A stretch of DNA of 6,276 bases from Candidatus Woesearchaeota archaeon (GTDB lineage Archaea > Nanobdellota > Nanobdellia > Woesearchaeales > UBA11716). Position numbers and translations under genes: made by a program. The notes below the pieces were generated by a model, which saw nothing but the letters and a program-made list of their open reading frames with translations, was not told where the DNA came from and did not search any database. The stretch is from assembly GCA_013329175.1 (NCBI GenBank), contig DUKR01000124.1, positions 1 through 6,276 of the forward strand, given 5' to 3'. How positions within the stretch are numbered: position 1 is the stretch's first letter; every line of letters begins with the position of its first letter. Positions 6,234 through 6,276 of the stretch are shown piece after piece.

Positions 6234-6276
6234 CGGGTATGAAGGATGGGCAACTATGCAGTGCACGACGGAATTT

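Larger units (their letters stand above)
5890..6276. other. Long stretch without a convincing gene
   Basis: No open frame here has both a good start and protein-like content. The stretch holds a perfect hairpin GCTCA-TGG-TGAGC at 5998-6010, eight C in a row at 6018-6025, a seven-base inverted repeat at 6045-6080, a purine-rich tract at about 6132-6186 and complementary segments at the right edge. On the minus strand a perfect GGAGGT (6055-6060) lies seven bases before an ATG at 6047, but that frame stops after 15 residues. The region is upstream of the hydrolase gene and may hold its control region, a small structured RNA or the end of a minus-strand unit from beyond the window. No known RNA family is recognised. 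Confidence 0.45.

Noticed and set aside
6115..6276. Open minus-strand frame of 53 codons entering from the right edge, with a Phe/Leu-rich hydrophobic end
   Set aside because: All three minus frames are open over the T-rich stretch, the hydrophobic end is the expected reading of a pyrimidine tract, and the T-tract terminator candidate lies inside it.
1..6276. CRISPR arrays, transposases, insertion-sequence ends, tRNA genes
   Set aside because: No regularly spaced direct repeats, no transposase-like frame, and no cloverleaf with a T-loop of the GTTCRA type was seen on either strand by eye.

Overview
The window looks archaeal and carries three confident protein genes. The ribosomal protein gene encodes L15e, a protein found in archaea and eukaryotes but not bacteria. 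AT-rich TATA boxes sit about 26-30 bases upstream of likely transcription starts, one gene appears almost leaderless, and Shine-Dalgarno sites of the GGTGAT/GGAGG type are present. Together these fit an archaeon. The secreted beta-propeller lipoprotein, and a large surface protein with a PKD/cadherin-like domain, a Cys motif of the CGxxICxxGExxxxCPxDC type and a cytosolic helical tail, recall DPANN-type archaea such as Woesearchaeota. That placement is inference; no rRNA gene is visible to test it.

Layout. Bases 1-160 hold only a short open frame that may be the end or remnant of an upstream gene. Bases 194-2350 (+) encode a 718-residue lipoprotein of the archaeal Beta_propel family, with its own TATA box and a Shine-Dalgarno site that fixes the start. 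A 129-base gap holds an oligo-T terminator candidate, a second TATA box and a leader hairpin. Ribosomal protein L15e follows at 2480-3058 (+). Bases 3059-3128 separate two convergent genes and contain a two-tier hairpin. Bases 3129-5855 (-) encode a 908-residue membrane-anchored alpha/beta hydrolase of the lipase/PGAP1-like kind. Its catalytic domain is predicted outside the cell and it ends in a cytosolic tail containing two copies of a helical unit. Bases 5890-6276 hold no convincing gene, but do hold inverted repeats, a run of eight C, a purine-rich tract and a structured T-tract terminator candidate for a minus-strand unit entering from the right.

How they work together. L15e is a translation housekeeping gene with its own promoter. 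The two flanking genes both encode cell-surface proteins, one lipid-anchored and one membrane-spanning, but each has its own promoter and they point towards each other, so no operon or shared pathway is shown. The most unusual item is the hydrolase: an outward-facing lipase-like enzyme joined through one membrane helix to an internal duplicated helical domain, with about 250 residues of unassigned sequence in the middle.
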